A stretch of 64,000 nucleotides of DNA. Origin: Dryococelus australis (Eukaryota; Arthropoda; Insecta; Phasmatodea; Phasmatidae). The notes beneath the pieces are model-generated. The model ran no database searches. It was not told the origin of the DNA and saw only the letters and a list, made by a program, of their open reading frames with translations. The stretch is from NCBI GenBank assembly GCA_029891345.1, contig CM057000.1:124791838-124855837 (forward strand), given 5' to 3'. How positions within the stretch are numbered: position 1 is the first letter of the stretch; every line of letters starts with the position of its first letter. This document shows, piece by piece, positions 1 through 11,758 of the stretch. The translations under genes and the position numbers were made by a program.

Positions 1-164
1 AACATGTAACAATGTCAAGCAAACAAGCAAAATAGAAAATATTGAATTGCTGGAATCACATTTTATAATTATATTAGAGATAGAAATACTACTTACCATA
101 GCTTCCTTGAAATTTACCAAACACAACTAGCTCCAGAAAGCTGATTATATGCAAATTTGTGACA

Positions 165-300
165 CTGCTTCCCGAAGAACAAGTGAAATGAATGTAATGG
201 GGACACTCATTTACGTTGTTCAGTAATGAAGATTATTCCCATAATGAAGTAGGTAAATACATATGACCCTCGCTCACTTCACTCACACTCTGGGAAGCAC
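165..300. repeat. Short foldback (MITE-like) element
   Basis: The ends are inverted copies of one another. The left arm (167-191) starts GCTTCCC and runs into AAGTGAAATGA. The right arm (274-298), read on the other strand, starts GCTTCCC and runs into GAGTGAAGTGA. The loop is about 80 bp and has no coding sequence. A related arm recurs at 1149-1206. It may be a small non-autonomous DNA element; the family is not recognised. Confidence 0.45.
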
Positions 301-1148
301 AACAGTACAGATTTGGATCTGATCAGATTTTATAAAGCAAAAGATGTTTGGTGTAGTATGGGAAGGTCACTATGAAATGTTACTTACTAGCAAGATGTGG
401 TAAACAGTATTGTGAATTGAGGGTTTTCAAAGATATACGCTATTTCTTATTTCGGTGTTATAAACACTTCACGGTCATATTTACAAATTTCAAATGTAAA
501 CAAAGTAACATATTCAAAAGCACAAAGAAAGTGAATGTGGTTTCCAATAAAACTACTTATTTTATTTCATTATTATTAATATTATTATTTATTTTTACAC
601 TTGTCACTATTATATCTGGGTATGGAACACTTATATTGATATTTTATATGTGATAATGTCAATTCTTATGTTAACATAATTCAAATATTGCACACACTTG
701 TAACCTAAAAACCTAAAACTTTTTTACCTTTTGTAGTAATTATTACATTGTAATATCAGCATGCACATACACCAGACACTATTTACTTTAGTTCATTGCT
801 GTTATAACAAATAAATTGTATTGTCTACATGATATTATTCAATTATTGCAATTACTTATAAATCCCATATTGGGCAATGTGAACTTTATTTGCCTTTATT
901 TCCATGTTGCTTCCGTTTTCTCGCCATGTTGACAATTAAGTTTCAAAAAGGCAAATATGGCACTGATATGTTTAAAACAACAGTTCAGAGTGAAAAATGT
1001 AAAAAAATTACACAGAATACAATAATTTGAATTCTTGGAAACACCATTCACAAAATATACAAATATAAGTAACATTTACCATACAACCTCCCATAACTGT
1101 GCTAAATGGTACTTATAAAAGTGATGGAAAACAAATATCCACCATTCT
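301..1148. other. Gene-free AT-rich stretch
   Basis: AT-rich host intergenic DNA. The only longish open frame (372-653, plus) is dominated by Ile, Leu and Phe codons that follow from base composition and has no recognisable motif. No RNA gene or terminal repeat was seen. Confidence 0.5.
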
Positions 1149-1206
1149 GCTTCCCAAAGCATGAGCGAGTGCAGAGGACGACACTTATCTACCTACTTCA
1201 CTTATA
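1149..1206. repeat. Inverted copy of the foldback arm at 241-298
   Basis: Starts GCTTCCCAAAG and ends near CTACCTACTTCA. It aligns at roughly 70 percent, by eye, to the reverse complement of 241-298. It could be the far end of an element of about 1 kb, or a separate degenerate copy of the same family. Confidence 0.35.
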
Positions 1207-1473
1207 CTAGGTCCTTCTTCACATGAAGCAGGTAAAAGCGTAGGCTCTTAAACACTAGCTAATGCTTATGCTCCTGGATGAGAATAGAGTAGATTTGCAG
1301 CGAATTACTTTTAATGAACAAGTTTTGTCTGGTACAGTTTAGAGAGGCAGTATAGTACACATTTCTATTCATACAATACTCGTGAATGAGGGTTTCCAAA
1401 AATTTTTATTAGTGTAAATACTTATTTTAAACATTTTATTTTGCTTCATTATTTTAAACACTTGTAGACTTGT

Positions 1474-2470
1474 ATGACATTTACCCTTTTAACAATTAAA
1501 TTGTCAAAACTGTTACGTGTGGACCATCCATCTTCCTACACCAGTCCTGTGCATTTACTCTCAGCACAGCAGTGGATGGGTCATCACGACTTATCCTGTT
1601 CTCAGCTTTCTGGCCATCTCCTACCTTGGTGCAAGCCATGTGAAGGACATTCTTGGCCAAGGCACCCGACACTACATATAAAGATGCTGCTGGAGGATCA
1701 GTTAGTCTGTGATAGCCATCTACCAAAGTCCAGCAAAGAGTGAACCAACGACAAACAAAAGTTTGACAGACTGTGATGAATGAGTCCGTGTGCGGCGGCT
1801 ACAAGCAGGAAGTCGGGAGTGCTGCGGAGGGTGAGTTACCAAATGAGTAGAAAGTGGTGTGTACAGGAGCGCTTGAGGCACTCCAGAACATTCTGGTTAG
1901 GAACAACGGGTGATATGTGGATTGAAATAAGGTTGAACTGAATGGACGACTGATACAGACTTGATTATGACGCATGACATCTTATCCTCATTAATAAACA
2001 ACTACTACCAATCATTGCAACTAGCATACCACTAGCAGATGTCAACGGAGTTCAGTCACCAACCCCACCTACAAGATTGTTGTATCTACCGAGCCGAGAC
2101 AGACGTCCCAATAATGGAAATTATTTTCACCCGATGAGCCATCGTGACCATGTAAGAGGTCCGGGACCAGTACAGCAGTGTGCCGTGTGATGCCTAGATT
2201 CCAAATCTCTCCACTATGCTGCTCACACAGAGGATCTAGACGCTGGGCTTGCACCTGCTAACCCTCTCTCCAGACGCCCTATGCCAGTGAAGGAAGGGAT
2301 GGCCGACCAGTATATAAGGTGATGCGCCCCGGCCTGCCAGTTCTGCTTGAGGCACACACATCATAAAACTATGTTTCTCCACTCCCGTATTGCCTGCTCG
2401 CTTCGACACCAGCGTGACAAGGAAGACAATGTGTGCAGTGCGTGACCTACAACCAGCATAAAACAAACTT
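1474..2470. other. GC-richer stretch with two TATA/initiator pairs, possibly LTR-type fossil sequence
   Basis: This block is clearly richer in G and C than its flanks. It has a TATA-like CATATAAAG (1675-1683) followed about 22 bp later by the initiator-like TCAGTT (1698-1703). A second TATATAAG (2311-2318) lies upstream of CCAGTT (about 2337). An AATAAA-type signal lies near 1993. Such pairs occur in LTRs and in ordinary insect promoters. No matching second LTR and no coding sequence were found, so the assignment is open. Confidence 0.2.
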
Positions 2471-4060
2471 TTCCCTGAAAAATACGGGTCTTGCTACCTA
2501 AAATTATTCAAATAACTTACGTTATGACTTTGCATACCCAAAATTGTACACGCACGTGATGGTCTGAGACGAAAAGCCTGCCCCAGCAGGCCTACGTATG
2601 TGTGGCAGTGAGGTGTCTCCCAGCAATTGGACATAGCTTCCAGTTGTTGCGCGCACTCAAGGTAGATTGGCAGCCGAGTGTAGGGGATCGTTTGATACGC
2701 TCACATCAGACAATGCTGCATTTGCAGCGGTTGGGGGGGAAAGATGTTTTAAACACTTGGCATGGAACTGTGGTGCCGGAAGTGGCTCATCACCAATATT
2801 TTTTAATTGTATAGAAGCTTTCTGAGAGTTCCTTGGGCTCTGATTGGCCGGACTCTCATTGCTCCCTCCTTGGGAGGGAGAAATTTTCTATATTATGCCA
2901 GGAGATTGGTAATGTGGGCAAAGATCAGCATACAACACTTCAAATACTTTTGTGGCTATGTCTAATATACAATTTCTAGGATCTACCATAATTTTCTATT
3001 ATTGTGTTTTGCTGTGAAGGAACATAACGTATGCAATGAGCAAAGCAGACAACTGACAATTGTTTTCATGCTGAACACAATGACGTCATAAGTAAAGAGA
3101 AACTATGTACAGCGCACTATTATCACATTCGTTAGAATATTGTTGTCCAATGAACTATACCGTTACTCTTTGATCGAACATTGTTATGTATGGTGTTTGG
3201 AATCACCACCCAGGGCTTGCAAGGCTGTGCAGGGAGCATCCCAAGGCTTGCAAGTTTGTACTGTGTACACCACAGGGCTGATAACGATACAGAGGGTGCA
3301 TTCCAGGGCCCGTAAGGCAATGGTAACACTTTATACGAATTCCATGGGGGCACCTTATAATTTGTAGTATGTAGGTAACATGAAATTTGATAGCGAAGAG
3401 GGCTGAGAAGATAAGAGAAATTTTTGTGGTAAAATATGTAAAATTTATATAAAATAAATTTCAACCGAGTTGCTGAACCATGTTAAATGCAAGAACACCT
3501 TTGGAGCAAACCTTAATTCATAATACGAGAATCACAGGGTCAGACACATTAGACATACAGGACTATGATACTTGAATCAAGCCATGTCAGAATAACATTT
3601 AATTCTGGTGAATTGTGCAAGGCTTACCTTGTTGAAATTTATGAGAGGATTGTAATATGTTCTGTGTAAGTACAAAAAAATATGGGTACGGGGCCTCTAC
3701 AGTACAACGAGGTGTTACGAGGTTTTGTTTAAAGGTGTACACCATGATACATTTGTGCAACAATATATGGAAAAACACATGTGCATCAATTTTGACAACC
3801 TATTTTGAATTTTACCACAGAAGTTTACTTGACGGTTGTATGCTGGTGTGTGCGTGAATGACTATTAATGGAAAATTGTTACGGCAGTTCGGTGTTTCAT
3901 GTGAATTTGACTGTGTTTTACAAATGGAGAGTGCCAGTAACAGTTTTTCTTTGTGATTATTTCCCTGTGAAAACAGTTCTTTGTGACTATTTCCCTGTGA
4001 AGAGATAATGCCAATTATTGTGTGGAAATATGAGTGAAGTGACTTGGACTGCTCTTAACA
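2471..4060. other. Gene-free host stretch with small direct repeats
   Basis: No convincing gene. A palindrome built on GCTCCCTCC / GGGAGGGAG lies at about 2863-2882. Around 3948-4003 a unit of about 30 bp containing TTTCCCTGTGAA occurs twice in tandem. Short phrases with AGGGCTTGCAAG recur at 3210-3260. Confidence 0.4.
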
Positions 4061-4061
4061 T

Positions 4062-4279
4062 CAATGCATTGAGAGCCGAGGAAGGTAATTGAGGTATGGA
4101 GCAGCGCCATAATGAAAGGACGAGGGAAACGGGAGATCACTGAGAAAACCCGACGAACAACGGCATCGTCCGGCACAATTCCCACATTCGAAAACCCAGA
4201 GTGACCCAGCCGGGGATTGAACCCAGATAGTGTTGATGGGAGGCAAGTAGGGTAACCGCTCAGCCACCACGGCCCCTGG
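4062..4279 (-). repeat. tRNA-derived SINE
   Basis: Read on the minus strand, it begins with a tRNA-like head. An A-box, TGGCTGAGCGGTTA (complement of 4253-4266), is followed about 30 bp later by a B-box, GGTTCAATCC (complement of 4214-4223). This is the internal RNA polymerase III promoter expected of a tRNA-derived SINE. The downstream body of about 150 bp, ending near 4062, is not tRNA-like. The A-box resembles Leu/Ser-type tRNAs. No A-tail is obvious. Confidence 0.7.
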
Positions 4280-4685
4280 AAATGAGTGTTTGTGGAGTTT
4301 TGTTTCATTAAAATAGAAGATAAACATGTCCTGAGTTATCAACAATACATCACGAAGGAGGTATATTCACCGCTTACATGGGTGAGTACAGTTTTCTGTG
4401 TTCAGTGTATAGGCTGTTCACTGTAAAGTGAACACTTTTTCCTTTCAGCTATTTTTCATCCTCTAACCACCTTTTTAAATATTGTCATGTAAGTAGTAAA
4501 CTCAGTGTGTATATTCTACCGCATATGAAAGTTAATGTCTAAGGCTAAAAAAAAAATATATTTATTGAATATTATTTCAAATGTGAGGGCTTTTAAAAGT
4601 GCTGACTTTAACATGAATAGCCTATAGTGTATTGTACAGTGTAGTATTGCGTGTTAGTGTGGGAATTAAATGGCTTAAACAGCAT

Positions 4686-5961
4686 CTATTACATACATAC
4701 ATACACTCGCAATTAGGCTACCGCCCGGTGGCGAGCTCTCTCAACTCTCCTTCACCCAACCAACTCCTTTTCCACTCCCTTCCTGAATTTACCAACCCCT
4801 CTCACAGATGCCAATTACTCCCTCAACACATTCCACTCCCTCACAGACCTCACAAGCATGGACTGCCTACCCCGCTCCGTTCTCCTCCACACCCTCTGAA
4901 GCTTCTCACTGTTGTTTCCTCTTCCCCTAAACAACCCCCTTACTTAGCTTGCAGTGTAGCCCTCCCCATCCTCCCTCTTCATTCACCACCCTGTACATCC
5001 TGACTAACCGTTCAACTTTCCTCCTGTCCTTCAATGAGCTCTACCCCATTTCTTTCATCATCACTGAAGGCCTATAGTTCCCTTCTTCCTCATCATCCTG
5101 CCCTTGCCTTCTCCACCTACCCTTCACCCAGCTTGCTGCCTTTCTCTGCACCTTTTCCAGTTCTCGCACCTCCACCTCCACGTCCCATACTGCTGCAGCA
5201 TATTCTAACATTGGCCGTACCATTGTGCCATACGCCTTCTCTTTCACCACACAGCTGACTCCATTCAACACCCTTCCCAGCATACCCAGAGCCCTTCTTC
5301 CCTTTGTTACCACCCTCTCTACCTGTTTTTTAAACCTGAGGTCTCCCTGCAGTACAATCCCTAGATACTTATATTCTGCTGCTTCTTCTATCTCTTGTCC
5401 CTCCCATCTGTACATGTCCCTGCTTATCATCTTCTTCCTTGTGAACCTCACTAACTTAGTTTTTCTTACATTTATCATTTTATTTTTTCTGGTCCACAAC
5501 CACATCTTATCAATGTCAGCCTGCAAATTTCTGCCCCCCTCTCCCACCTCAGCATATACAACACAATCATCTACAAACAATCTGATTTTTCCTCTAATCC
5601 CCAAACCCATGTCATTTACCATTATGGTAAATAACAAAAGACCCAGCACGCTTCCCTGTGGTACCCCTGACGTAACCTCCTCTTCCTCCGATATTGCCTC
5701 CCCCACTTTCACCCTCTGCCTTCGTCCCCTGAGAAAGTCCCCTATCCATTCCACTACCCTCCTGTCTGGTATCAGCATCACCAATTTCCTCATCAATGTT
5801 CCATGGAGCACCTTATCGAATGCCTTCTCAAAATCTATGAAGCAGGCATCCACCTGCTTCCCCTCATCAACTACCTGCACCAGATCCTCTAATAACCCAG
5901 CCAACTGAGTCTCACATGAGTATATCCCCTCCTGAAACCATGCTGGGACTCCTCCAACCAT
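4686..5961 (-). mobile_element. 5'-truncated non-LTR retrotransposon (Jockey/CR1-type reverse transcriptase)
   Basis: A single open frame of 306 codons (5961 down to 5041) carries the reverse transcriptase palm. FIDFEKAFDKV (residues 41-51) holds the first catalytic Asp, SGVPQGSVLG (98-107) is the classic LINE motif, and FVDD (129-132) holds the second catalytic pair, with Val in place of the usual Ala. A thumb-type YKYLGI motif follows near residue 197. The endonuclease and the N-terminal part of the reverse transcriptase are absent, so the copy is 5' truncated, as is usual for LINEs. Downstream (5040-4700) lies a C-rich 3' region on the plus strand, ending in a (TACA)n run at about 4690-4704 that looks like a LINE tail repeat. 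The open frame suggests a fairly recent insertion. The clade call is by motif only. Confidence 0.85.
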
Positions 5962-6440
5962 TACGTACTACTGGTGGCAAGACATGTCAAATGTAGACGA
6001 CCTATTCAAATTATAGGCTACCTAACTTCAGAATAGGTCACAGTTTTTACTTTGCGTTACATTTCAGTGAACCTTCATAAATTATGTTCAAGTGTAACCC
6101 TCTCCCACTGAAAAACACTTTTCATGCGTAGCCAAATGTTACACACAAAGCCAGAGTCCCAGCCCCAGCAGAGGAGTAAATTCCCAAAATTGTAATTCAA
6201 GGCACGCTGGCAGTTTATTGTAGGTATCAAGCGCAAAGCACTCGAAAATGTGTGAAGCTTGAAATTTGATGTAAAAAGAATTACAAGGTGTGTATGTGGA
6301 GGCGCTATCACATGTCAGCAAACGGCACACCCATGTTGATTCAACAATCATCAAGCTCCATGAAATTAGGTTAGGTCTTCCTGAATTTAGTACAGTCAAG
6401 TCACCCATTTGAAATTAATTTTGAATAATTTTCATGCATT

Positions 6441-6490
6441 TTACTCAACAATTTCTTTGATTTTCATAGCCTTCCTCACTAACACGTTTG
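6441..6490. repeat. Fragment of the MITE family seen at 47.75-48.05 kb
   Basis: The stretch resembles the arms at 47,831-47,885 and 47,995-48,046: CAATTTCY, then a TTTTCATAG or CTTCAGAG phrase, then CTCACTA and CGT(A/T)TTTG. Only one arm is visible here, so this is a partial or diverged copy. Confidence 0.4.
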
Positions 6491-8002
6491 GTCTACATAC
6501 CACAACTATTATGATACTCCTATTAAACCCATGTTCAGTGTGATTAGTAACATCTATTCATATCATTTTCAGAAACTTGTTTTTAAGAAAAGCCACGATT
6601 CATAACAATTAGGCCTACTGTATTTCACACCTGTGAACACGAAGTAGGCCTTCCTTATTTTTTGTTAAATTGAACTTTAAAATAGATTTAATTTATAAAT
6701 TATAAATAATTTACAATTACAGTAACATAAATAAGGAGAAAATTTGTGTGTTGGTAATGCCTTGTAAAAATTGTTATAATGCAAAATATTATTAAACTGA
6801 TTTTCCATGTAATTTTCTACGCATAGTTTAACTTAGCCTAGTTTGTACGAGGAGGAGGAATATTATCCTAGAAGTATAACTCTAGCATGGCTTTAGAAAA
6901 GATGGAAGTAACTGTAAATGACTACATGGTCCCCCCCCCACCCCTAATCTAAAGGAGGATCTGTTTGCATAAAATTATTACAATTCTCAAATATCATTTT
7001 CTGATAGTTTACTTTCATAAACTTTCCTGAAAAATATCTTATAGGTTAATTTTCCCTCTGTACTACCTGTTCATGTAGCACCTTCCTGATAACCACAAGG
7101 TATTGTCTAGAATCGTGGCGAAACTGCACAGAACGTGTCACGTTGGTTAATAACAGTCGCGGTTAGTTTCAAAAACTGACCCATGTACAGAGAAAAAAAT
7201 TACAGCTTTCCTTATCCAAGAACTGGTTTTACTATGGGTACAACATATAACCAACAAGCACTGAAATATTTTAAAACAAACGCTTAAATCTATCAATTTA
7301 ATAGCACATGACGTAAAATTATTCATTATAAGTAACATACCGCCCAATAATATCCTCCCACATTATCTTGTCGAACTATATCTAATGTAATACGGCTCTA
7401 AAGCAAGTTCTAATTCTATAACAATATCGTACTAACAACAAGAAATGTTACCTTCGCTCCTTGAACACAGACAGAACATAAAATGTATTTGACAGCGACT
7501 GTTATTGATTAAAACTTTATGCAACTGGATCTAGCCCTGACAGGTAAATAGCCCGGAAAAACTGCACACGAACCAAAATAAAACCAGTCCGCCTTTAGAA
7601 AAACGCTCACTGTGCATTTAAATAATGAACTAAGCATATTACAGTACAAACTTACCGCTTAAATGACAGACAAAACCCAGCCAAACATCAAAACAAAAGT
7701 TCCGAAAGTGCACACATCTATACACGAAGGCAACAAAACACCCACACTGCTTCTTTCTCAGAGCAGACTGTGGAGCTCCAAGTAACCAGTAAATATTGAA
7801 TGCTAATCATTTATTCAATACGCAATTTTAAATTAACGTCTGTACTCATCATAAGCGATACTGAATTGTAAATGTATTCTATTTTACATTGGTTCCCACA
7901 TAAAATTTCTGAAAGGTGTATATTTCTTACCCCAGTGCAACTATCAAACATGTATGCGATGTGAATTCTCCACATAGCGTATTCCAATTACTGCTCTGAA
8001 CT

Positions 8003-8117
8003 GCACTCGGTGCGCACTTGCCGAGTGCCACGTGTTCTAAATACCGGAATTCGCTCTGAGAGCAGTCGGATTTTCGTATTCAAATAAGCGAGTTGCACTA
8101 AACGAGTGAGCACCGAG
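8003..8117. repeat. Small inverted-repeat element (about 115 bp)
   Basis: CTCGGTGCGCACTTG at 8006-8020 recurs inverted as CGAGTGAGCACCGAG at 8103-8117. Inside it a second hairpin, CACTCGG / CCGAGTG (8004-8010 and 8021-8027), can form. No coding capacity. MITE-like; family unknown. Confidence 0.4.
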
Positions 8118-9749
8118 AGAAATTTTTTCCGCTACGTGTGTGCCAGTGCGACAGTTGCAGAACAATATAGCGACGACCTGAGAATATGAACACAACACGA
8201 TAATTATCGCAATATTGGAAATTATACACTACCTAACATTTCAGCACCTGAATAATACGTAATAGTTCGTATGGAACAAATATACTCTTGGTATATTGAT
8301 GACATTTGTCATTACAGCAGCGACGAGGTTAATTTCACTCAGTGACTCGTGCACACATTTTTAGACAAGTTAGAAAAAGAGAAATTGGAGAAAATTATCT
8401 GTACCGAATTTCATAACTTTAAATTTAATTCCTTTTATCATCATCGCAGTTCAAGAAATTTTCTACAAAAGATGATATGCTGTCGCAAATGTTTTGTACT
8501 TTTTTCACAGTGTGTTGCAGTTGTCGGTGCATAAATAATAATGTCACAAAGAAATTTTCGCGTTTTTTGAACAGTGTTAGTTGTGTTTTTAAGGTACCTG
8601 TTTTTTGTTATGATACCCTTAATTTTTCTAGATGCTCCTTATTTGTTTTTATCATCTATGAGGTAAATTGAGTAATTTTTGTAGGATTTTGGGAATTTTG
8701 AATTAGTGGATTATTTTCCAGATCAGTTCTAGGTATGGTTCAGTTGTTTTCATTTTTAAGTTAGGTTTATCCTTCATTTGTTTTGACCAGATGCGAATCC
8801 TTCCTTTTTAGTGTTTTGGTAATGATTTTTATGATTTAATAATTTAGGTTTTATTTTGGATTTTGGTTATAACTTCTTTTTTTGGTGTTAGGTATAGGGT
8901 ATTTTTGCCCTTAACTTAGTAGTCATGGTTTGTTGGAATTTTTAAGTGGGACTACCCTCTTCATAAATTATTTCTTATTAATTTTCTAGACAGGGTCCTT
9001 AATTGATTTTTATTGGAAGCAGTTTATAATTCGTTTCATTCTTTAACTTTTTGCATAAAGTTCGGACTAGTAACTTTGACATGTTTAGGATTGAATTCAA
9101 TTATTTTTAAAAGAGATATGGAATATAAGATTGTTAGATCATGTTCTTTGTCATCTCGGGAGTCTTAGCCATGCAGTCGATAGCTACCGAGCAGCAACAA
9201 GAGTTATTTGTCATTTGTATCGAGCTGAAGTCAGCCTCAGCACTTTTGGTACCGACCGCAGTTGAGCGTGCTTGCCTTTGCTGCTGCGACAGTAAAGTAG
9301 CAGTCTTCATTAACCCGAATTGTTTCGTGTCCTCCCACGGTGGTTCTGAACTGTTTTCAAGCTGCACGTGTGTCGAAAAGTTCCTGGAGTGATTAGCCAA
9401 CGTCGACGTTTCAAGTCGAGAGCTGTGTGTTTGTGGGCCTTAGCAGGGAAAAGGGGAGAAGTAATGCTGTGGGCCGCAAACTAAGTCTATACAGCTAAGA
9501 GGACAATGGAGAGGCCTCATTCTGAGCTTTTTTGTTTGTCGATGGCCACATGTGTCCGAGAAGAGGCGTGATTGGTTGGAAAACCGAGTGACGTGTGCAG
9601 TGATGCGAGGCACTGTTGTGTGGTTTGAGGCCAGCTGTGGAGGGATGTCAGGTTTAAAGCGATGTAGTAGAGTGATATGTGTGATGTCCTCCACTCTAAA
9701 ACAGTTTGTCCGGCCGTACCCCATAATGTCACCGCAGCGAGACTGCGCA

Positions 9750-10115
9750 CAATACAGCTGTCAACTGCAATATTAAAGTTGGACAACTGTAACTCTATAG
9801 CTGACAACTATTAAACTAAAGTTGGAGACAGTAATATTAGTGCTACTGATTGAGAAAGCGCAGTCGGATGACTGTAGCCTTACAGTTGTCAACTGCAGAA
9901 ACACAGCTGGAATAACTGCTGTACCTATTATTGTTACCAACTGTCAAATCACAGTTGGGTGACTGTAGTCTTACAGTTGTTACTCGGTTGACAACTTCAG
10001 TAGGTCAGTTATGTAACTGCTGTTTTTCAGCCAACAGGCACAGTTTGACAGTTGCCTTGTGTGACCGCAAGTATCAAGTCAGGAGCTTCAGAATTGTAGT
10101 TTAACAACTGTCCTT
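9750..10115. repeat. Dense cluster of CAACTG/CAGTTG motifs with an internal 91-bp duplication
   Basis: More than a dozen copies of CAACTGT, ACAGTTG or the close palindrome CAGCTG occur on both strands in about 360 bp. Two larger units, CAGTCGGATGACTGTAG (9861) and CAGTTGGGTGACTGTAG (about 9952), both continue into CTTACAGTTGT, marking a tandem duplication of about 91 bp. The core fits Myb (YAACNG) and E-box (CANNTG) consensus sites, but a degenerate satellite is equally possible. Confidence 0.55.
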
Positions 10116-10414
10116 TCACATTAAATAGCCATAAAATTGTTTTTACCTGTGGCCACACTGTTAACAATTCCGATAATATAGTTGTTATCAGTAAAGACCG
10201 TAGTAAAGCAGTATCAAAAGGTTTTATTTTATCTGTGTGAATAGACATCTTCCTCCCCTCGTAAATTTGTGTTCAGTTGCCGTGAAGTCGATGATAAAGA
10301 AATGTGTATGATGGCAGAATGTTAGAACAGATTAAGAAATAGCTGTTTACCATGATGGTAAACAATAAAGAAGCTTCCTTGAAACATTTCTGACCCAGTA
10401 TGATAAATTTAAAG

Positions 10415-11758
10415 ACTAATACCCAGTTGCACCATCATAGTTCGAAATCGATCCTAGATTGGATGTAAGACTTTCACAGAAAACTGTTGCACCCTCTTCT
10501 AAAATCTTTGGTTGCACCATGCCAGTTGTTCCGTTACTCCATGCGTTTATTGCTGGGCTGGGGAACGGAACGACTTCCATGCTCAATTTTTGGAGTATAA
10601 TTTGAGTGTTTTGTTTACAAATGGCAAGGTATACATACGGCGATGGTAAACTCGTAATCCTGTAGTACGATTTGACGGGATGTGTTCACAATTGTCATTT
10701 ATGTAAACAAGGCATAAAAAAATCAATCGAAAATTAAATAATCAGCAGCCTCCGTGTACACACAGCTGATTACCATGTCACAGGTTGGCATTCCAACCTG
10801 TTTTATTTTCGCCTAGTTATGCTTTGCTTCTGTTGACTTTATTTCAATGTAAAAAAGGAAACAGTATTTTTCTGCGTGTGTGTTATTTAAAAGTTGTTTG
10901 GGAATGGGGGGAGTGGGGTTAACATCTTTCGTGACACATTGTTTTGATGTTTTGATGGAGCAGTGGAAAATTTTGTTGGTATGGAAATAACATTCAAATT
11001 ATTGTGACTTCCATTAATTTTAACTCCAATAAAAAAACAAAACGTGATTAATACATCGCTGTTCGTAATCGTACAGATGCAGAAATACACACATGCACAC
11101 ACACACTTTGGCTGAAGTAAACCTTACACTCTTTGAATCCACGATATGGGCAAAGAAACAAATATTTACACACTACAAGCGTTTTGAAAGTGCAACTTTT
11201 CTGGCCACGTGCATTTAAATAACTATAGTAATAGTTTCCTAATAAAACACGCAAACTTCTGTTTAGTTAAATTCGCAATCTCATAAAAAGTTTTTTCTTA
11301 TGGAAATCCTTACAAATTTACGTCACCAAAATCAAGTTTGTTCTTCATTAGCATTATATAATTTATGTGCAGAATCATTCAGTAAAATCAACACTGTGCA
11401 TGTTTTCGAAAATAAACAAACTTGTCCTTTGGTCGCCGCCGAAGCTAACCACCAAATTCTCACTTATCTGGCATTTTCCTGCCTCTGTGATGTTAGCGCA
11501 AGAAACATTTGTGCTTTTCCATTGTGCTGTTTATGCATTAGGTTGGGCGGAAGTAGAATGACGTACGAGGGGCACCCAAGTGACTCCGAGCAAGGTTCGG
11601 AACTACTTCGCTGCGCATATATATCATTCTGCAGGTAACAGAACAAGGCCCAAACTTCCAACCAAAGATGTTAGAAGAGGGTGCAGCAGTTTTCTGTGAA
11701 AATCTTACATGCGATCTAGGATCGATTTGGAACAACAATGGTGAAACAGGGCATTAGT
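10415..11758. mobile_element. DNA transposon with about 100-bp terminal inverted repeats, non-autonomous
   Basis: The left end (10415-10514) and the reverse complement of the right end (11659-11758) match over about 100 bp at roughly 80 percent by eye. Both contain ATCGATCCTAGAT, TTTCACAGAAAACTG and TGCACCCTCTTCTAA. The outer ends read ACTAAT...ATTAGT, so a target duplication of the TAA/TTA or TA type is possible but cannot be fixed. The 1.1-kb interior has no frame with a transposase motif, so the copy is non-autonomous or decayed. The superfamily is not certain. Confidence 0.8.

Larger units (their letters stand above)
6070..9749. other. Gene-free host stretch
   Basis: No convincing gene was found. 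It contains a 50-bp relative of the 47.8-kb MITE (6441-6490) and a small foldback (8003-8117). The segment at 9130-9700 is less AT-rich and open in several frames, but has no recognisable domain. Confidence 0.45.

Noticed and set aside
5225-5908. 227-codon open frame on the plus strand
   Set aside because: It is the shadow of the LINE reverse transcriptase on the minus strand; its Ser/Pro/Thr-rich composition follows from the complementary codons.
9134-9400. Host gene at 9.1-9.4 kb (open on both strands)
   Set aside because: No domain, no splice signals that fit, and both strands open equally, as expected from composition.
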